NCBI GenBank assembly: GCA_024509875.1
Contig: JAMPIV010004905.1
Location: forward strand, 537,501-601,500
Reading direction: 5' to 3'
From: Oreohelix idahoensis
Lineage: Eukaryota > Mollusca > Gastropoda > Stylommatophora > Oreohelicidae
Length of the DNA: 64,000 nt
Shown here piece after piece: positions 60,570-64,000 of the stretch. The notes beneath the pieces are model-generated. The model saw nothing but the letters and a program-made list of their open reading frames with translations, was not told the origin of the DNA and did not search any database. Position 1 is the first letter of the stretch; every line of letters starts with the position of its first letter. Made by a program: the position numbers and the translations under genes.

Positions 60570-61503
60570 ACAGTACAGCATAGGTTTTCATATTAATATT
60601 ATAGTTAGTTCATTTCACAACGCAATCTCTTTGATAACATCAGACTAGTTATACAGAGTTTGTAACATGGCCTCCGAGTAACCAACTGAGGCAGTTATAA
60701 TACAATAGGTCATCTCTCATTATCCTATGACCTTGGCAAATGACGGAGATCCTTATTATATCTTTCAAATCATATACTGTTCCAATAATCCGTATCTCTT
60801 TTCTGATACTGGCCTCTCAATTCAATTAACATTGAAGTACAAATATATATATTCCTGCCAACGGCCTTCTTGGCATTAGCGCTAAGATATAACCAATACT
60901 TGAGTCACCTCTACTCTACGCTGACATTATCCTCAGCGGTCGACGAATGAATCAATCATTTTAAATATTACAAAATGTTCCCAGACAATCTTATTTCCCA
61001 GGAGTATGTCGGATACAAAAATACTTTACATGTTCATCATAGGACTCCATTTTGGAACCAATAGGTCATTGGTCCAACTAGACGTAAACATGACGAAAGT
61101 TCATTAAAATTCAGATATCATACTTGCATTCACTTCCCGACAAAATCACCAGTATCAACTTGACCAAGGTCCTCATCTTCTTATAGACGGACGGTCAATA
61201 TTAAAGGAAAATATATCCGAAACACGGGTTCGAACGCCTCGAATCAATGGACTGATTCTTGGGCACTAAACTGCTCAACCCTAGCTATGACGTAGACTCC
61301 TCTTTGGCAACCCGTGCGGGCGGGGTAACCCATACTCGCATTAGTGCACAATCGTGCGCTACGCAAAAATCATACTCACCAAGAATACTTACTATCATGT
61401 AAGTCGGTGCGTAAAGTTTATTACTGGTAGGACCACATATTAATAAATATAAAACTACCCTCATCTATAAACAACTGTAAAGGCCTACGAAAAGGGCTCT
61501 ACA
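60570..61503 (-). repeat. Putative 3' LTR of E3
   Basis: On the minus strand it starts TGTAGAGCCC at 61503, after a purine tract. Part of it aligns with the E1 LTR (TACGCACC...CTTGGT block near 61400). The far end is not defined. It gives way to the E4 gag-like gene near 60560 without a clear TSD, so E3 and E4 may share or abut at this LTR. Confidence 0.55.
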
Positions 61504-61551
61504 GTTTCCTTACCAATCCCCCCCAAAAAAATTAGTTATATTAATTTTTTT
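61504..61551 (-). promoter_or_regulatory. E3 pre-LTR hairpin and polypurine tract
   Basis: On the minus strand a stem AAAAAAATTA (61551-61542) pairs with TAATTTTTTT (61534-61525). GGGG-rich sequence ending GGTAAGGAAAC then leads to the LTR at 61503. Spacing from hairpin to LTR is 21 bases, as in E1 and E2. The loop differs. Confidence 0.75.
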
Positions 61552-62423
61552 CTTTACTACTCGAGGATAGAGGTGAGTCAAGTTGACATGTTCATATTTT
61601 ACCAATATATCATGATAAAAATCATAAAATATGAAATTCCAGTTAACTCAAAGCAACAAAAGGTATGCATAAAAGCATACATCCATAATTGCACGCCTTT
61701 GGTACAATATGGTAAATGAAATAAACTATCATATTAGAAATATTGAATTAAAACAAATGTAAACGCACATAAAAAGAAATGATGAGAAACCCAATGAATA
61801 AACAGAAAAGTGATGGATATGTCTTTAAAAATGACAAGTGAAAAAATGAAAAAATGAAAGAATACAATTTAAACACATGTAAGATCAACGCACTTAATCG
61901 TGTCTCTAAGTACTTGTGTGGTACTAATTAAAGTACTAATGTTAAATTAATGTGCTTAAATACAAATATTGATCAATCCAATTGATCAATCCAATTAAAT
62001 ATCCATTAATTATTATTTTAACTAACTAAGTATTTAAGTTTAATAATCTAATTAATTCATTTATTTCACTCTAATAATGTCATTAATTCCTGAAATAACG
62101 GAAGTTCAATTTTCCTGTTAGTGACCAGTTAATAATCTAACAAGTTCAGTTCCACGAAGAAATCAAAGTGCTTGAAATGTTATTTCGGTGCGAAAATATA
62201 ATCCTTTTTTTCACGTTATCCTCTCTTCAATGTCATAATTAAGTGAATGTTATTTTCCCTAATATAGTAGTATACCTTAACGTTCCATGTTAATTTATAC
62301 ATAATCATTGTAGATTTCACTTGACTGAATGTTAATGACCCTTGTAATAGAGGTATCACACGTAAAAAGTTACAATTGACGAACTGTCAGTGTCGAAGTT
62401 CAGTTATCTGCAGTGCGTAGCTG
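61552..62423 (-). other. E3 noncoding region between pol stop and hairpin
   Basis: These 870 bases are AT-rich with no domain. There is no integrase here, where an ordinary Ty3/gypsy element would have one. Confidence 0.65.
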
Positions 62424-64000
62424 TTAATGTGATTCGTTAGGACATCTCGACAAAACGTCTGCGAGAACATTCTGAGTACCAGGTATGGATCGAATCGTGA
62501 AACTGTACGGTTGTAGAGCGATCGCATACCTAGTAGATTTGGCAGATTTCACGTCCCTCGTGTTGAGAGCAGCAAGTGCCTTTTGGTCCGATTCCACAAT
62601 AAAGTGTGATCCAAGCAGATATCTCTGCAGTTTAGTTATTGACCAGACAAGTCCAAGAAGTTCCTTATCTAGAACGGAGTAATTTTGTTCAGTAGGAGTT
62701 AACTTCCGTGACACATAGAGAACTTGATGCAAGGTGCCATTATATTCTTGTAGTAAGACGCTTCCCGCGCCGTAATTAGAAGCATCGCTGCGTAAGACAA
62801 ATGGTAAATTCGCATTAGGCAACCTTAAAACAGGAGCATCCGAAAAAAATTTCTTTATGGTATCCAACGCGATTTGATGTTCGTTTGACCACCGAATCAC
62901 ATTAGCTGCACCCTTCCTAAGTAATGAAGAGAAAGGAGCAGTAATGGACGAAAGATGTGGTATGAATTTCGCATAATATTGTACTAGCCCCAACAGAGAT
63001 CGCACTTGTTTCTTTGTTTTAGGTGTAGAGATATTAAGGATTTTGGAGACATTACTGTCCTCTGTATATAACATACCGCGACCAATACGGTGACCCAAAA
63101 AAGAAATATCGTGGAAACCCACAAATGCCTTTGATGGCTTAGCAGTTAAGTTATGATATTGTAACGTGGACAGTAATGAATTTAATCCCTCCATATGTTC
63201 TTCCCAAGAGTCACTGAAAAGACAAATGTCATCTATGTACGCAATGACATTGGGATGATGAGATAGGATTCGGTGCATCATGCGCACGAACGTGGCAGGA
63301 GCGTTGACTAACCCGAAAGGCATAAAATTCCATTGGAATAGACCCCGGGGAGTCGAGAAAGCAGTGAGTGGCTTTGCCCTTTCTGTCAATGGTACTTGCC
63401 AATAGCCCTTTGACAGATCAAACTTAGAGAAGAAAGTAGAATGAGATAATTTTACTAATAAATCTTCTAAAAGTGGCAAAGGTTCTGCGTCAAATTGTGT
63501 GACTTTATTTAATTTTCTGTAGTCTACACATAGACGAATATTGTTATCTTTTTTTCGAATTATCACCATAGATGAAGCATATGGTGACAACGATGGTTCA
63601 ATTATGTTTAAACGAAGCATCTCATTCAATTCCTTTTCGACCTTATCCCGAAAGTGTAAAGGTATGGGATATGGACGAATACGGATAGGTGTTTCATCAG
63701 TTAAAAGGATATCATGTTGAATAGCTGACGTATGACCTGGAATGTCAGTGAGGACCTTATCATACGTTTGGAGTAGTGATGAAACTTGCTGTCGTTGATC
63801 AGCCGAAATAGATGAAGAAATAGTGACATCATTCCAGTTTTCAGTGGAATGAATTGGTACAACTGGTATGGGTAATTGTACATCTTGAAAAGAAGACTCT
63901 TCTTCTTGTATAACTGAAAAATTAGTATAGTTGTGAATGTGAGGAGTAGGATCGTCAGTCGCTTGAAATACTGATTGTAGATAATCAGGACGTGAATAAT
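62424..64000 (-). CDS. E3 pol, RT and RNase H, open and running off the window
   Basis: This frame is open from the right window edge to a stop at 62424, about 525 codons. A linker with TYDKVLTDIPGHTSAIQHDI and RIRPYPIPLHFRDKVEKELN precedes RT. RT has RLCVDYRKLNKVTQFD, SKFDLSKGYWQVPL, FMPFGLVNAPATF, the catalytic AYIDDICLF and SFLGHRIG. RNase H has LRSDASNYGAGSVLLQ, DKELLGLVWSITKLQ and VESDQKALAAL. The protein ends seven residues after the LSR that closes RNase H. No stop or shift was found, so the visible part appears functional. It is the intact counterpart of the E1 pol remnant. The 5' part (protease, perhaps integrase) lies beyond base 64000. Confidence 0.92.
   Translation of the reverse strand, partial: YSRPDYLQSVFQATDDPTPHIHNYTNFSVIQEEESSFQDVQLPIPVVPIHSTENWNDVTISSSISADQRQQVSSLLQTYDKVLTDIPGHTSAIQHDILLTDETPIRIRPYPIPLHFRDKVEKELNEMLRLNIIEPSLSPYASSMVIIRKKDNNIRLCVDYRKLNKVTQFDAEPLPLLEDLLVKLSHSTFFSKFDLSKGYWQVPLTERAKPLTAFSTPRGLFQWNFMPFGLVNAPATFVRMMHRILSHHPNVIAYIDDICLFSDSWEEHMEGLNSLLSTLQYHNLTAKPSKAFVGFHDISFLGHRIGRGMLYTEDSNVSKILNISTPKTKKQVRSLLGLVQYYAKFIPHLSSITAPFSSLLRKGAANVIRWSNEHQIALDTIKKFFSDAPVLRLPNANLPFVLRSDASNYGAGSVLLQEYNGTLHQVLYVSRKLTPTEQNYSVLDKELLGLVWSITKLQRYLLGSHFIVESDQKALAALNTRDVKSAKSTRYAIALQPYSFTIRSIPGTQNVLADVLSRCPNESH

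Overview
The window is eukaryotic (animal) DNA made almost entirely of transposable elements nested inside one another. I see no convincing host protein gene, tRNA, rRNA or CRISPR array. The families present (RTE-like and CR1/Jockey-like LINEs, Ty3/gypsy elements including one with the Gmr1-type pol order, hAT, mariner, Tc1 and a TTAA-specific MITE) suggest an aquatic invertebrate, perhaps a mollusc or another lophotrochozoan. That assignment is a guess: nothing here fixes the species. Many insertions could be delimited to the base because their target site duplications (TSDs) are intact.

Layout. 1-864: broken mariner, cut by the window edge. About 985-2110: a degenerate LTR-like repeat, related to the one at 52.1-55.0 kb. 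About 2270-12304: an old copy of a large solo-LTR family, split by a young 9.26 kb Ty3/gypsy element (2965-12223, TSD CCCAC) in which integrase lies upstream of reverse transcriptase. 12.3-13.1 kb: hAT remnant and a 62 bp LINE tail. 13.1-16.2 kb: unassigned sequence and a 400 bp (TA)n block. 16645-22540: a nearly full-length RTE-like LINE on the minus strand, with a 2582 bp solo LTR (18432-21013) inserted between its endonuclease and RT domains. 23.46-26.89 kb: a CR1/Jockey-like LINE carrying an 808 bp fragment of a third LINE. 26899-29437: a second solo LTR, inverted relative to the first.

29951-46515 is an LTR element (called E1 here, TSD TATAC). A second LTR element (E2, 33926-42441, TSD GCTGT) sits inside it, and a 500 bp TTAA-type MITE sits in the 5' LTR of E2. 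48418-51915 is a decayed hAT with another, delimited hAT inside it (48646-51143, TSD CATTGAAT). 52425-54038 is a structurally complete Tc1-like element with an uninterrupted transposase, sitting in an LTR of a further element (E4). 57.7-60.6 kb is the gag-like gene of E4 on the minus strand, broken by two LINE insertions. 60.6-64.0 kb is the 3' part of a fourth related element (E3) with an open pol frame running off the window.

The most interesting system is the E1-E4 group. These are LTR elements whose Gag-like protein is a long coiled coil followed by a conserved basic segment (FRGKY.FPR). In E1 an RRM RNA-binding domain follows where a CCHC zinc knuckle would be expected, an arrangement that recalls LINE-1 ORF1p. 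In E1, E2 and E3 a short A/T hairpin sits about 20 bases before the 3' LTR. E2 carries only the gag-like gene, and no pol is visible in E4. E1 and E3 pol end just after RNase H with no integrase behind it, as does the Gmr1-type element at the start of the window.
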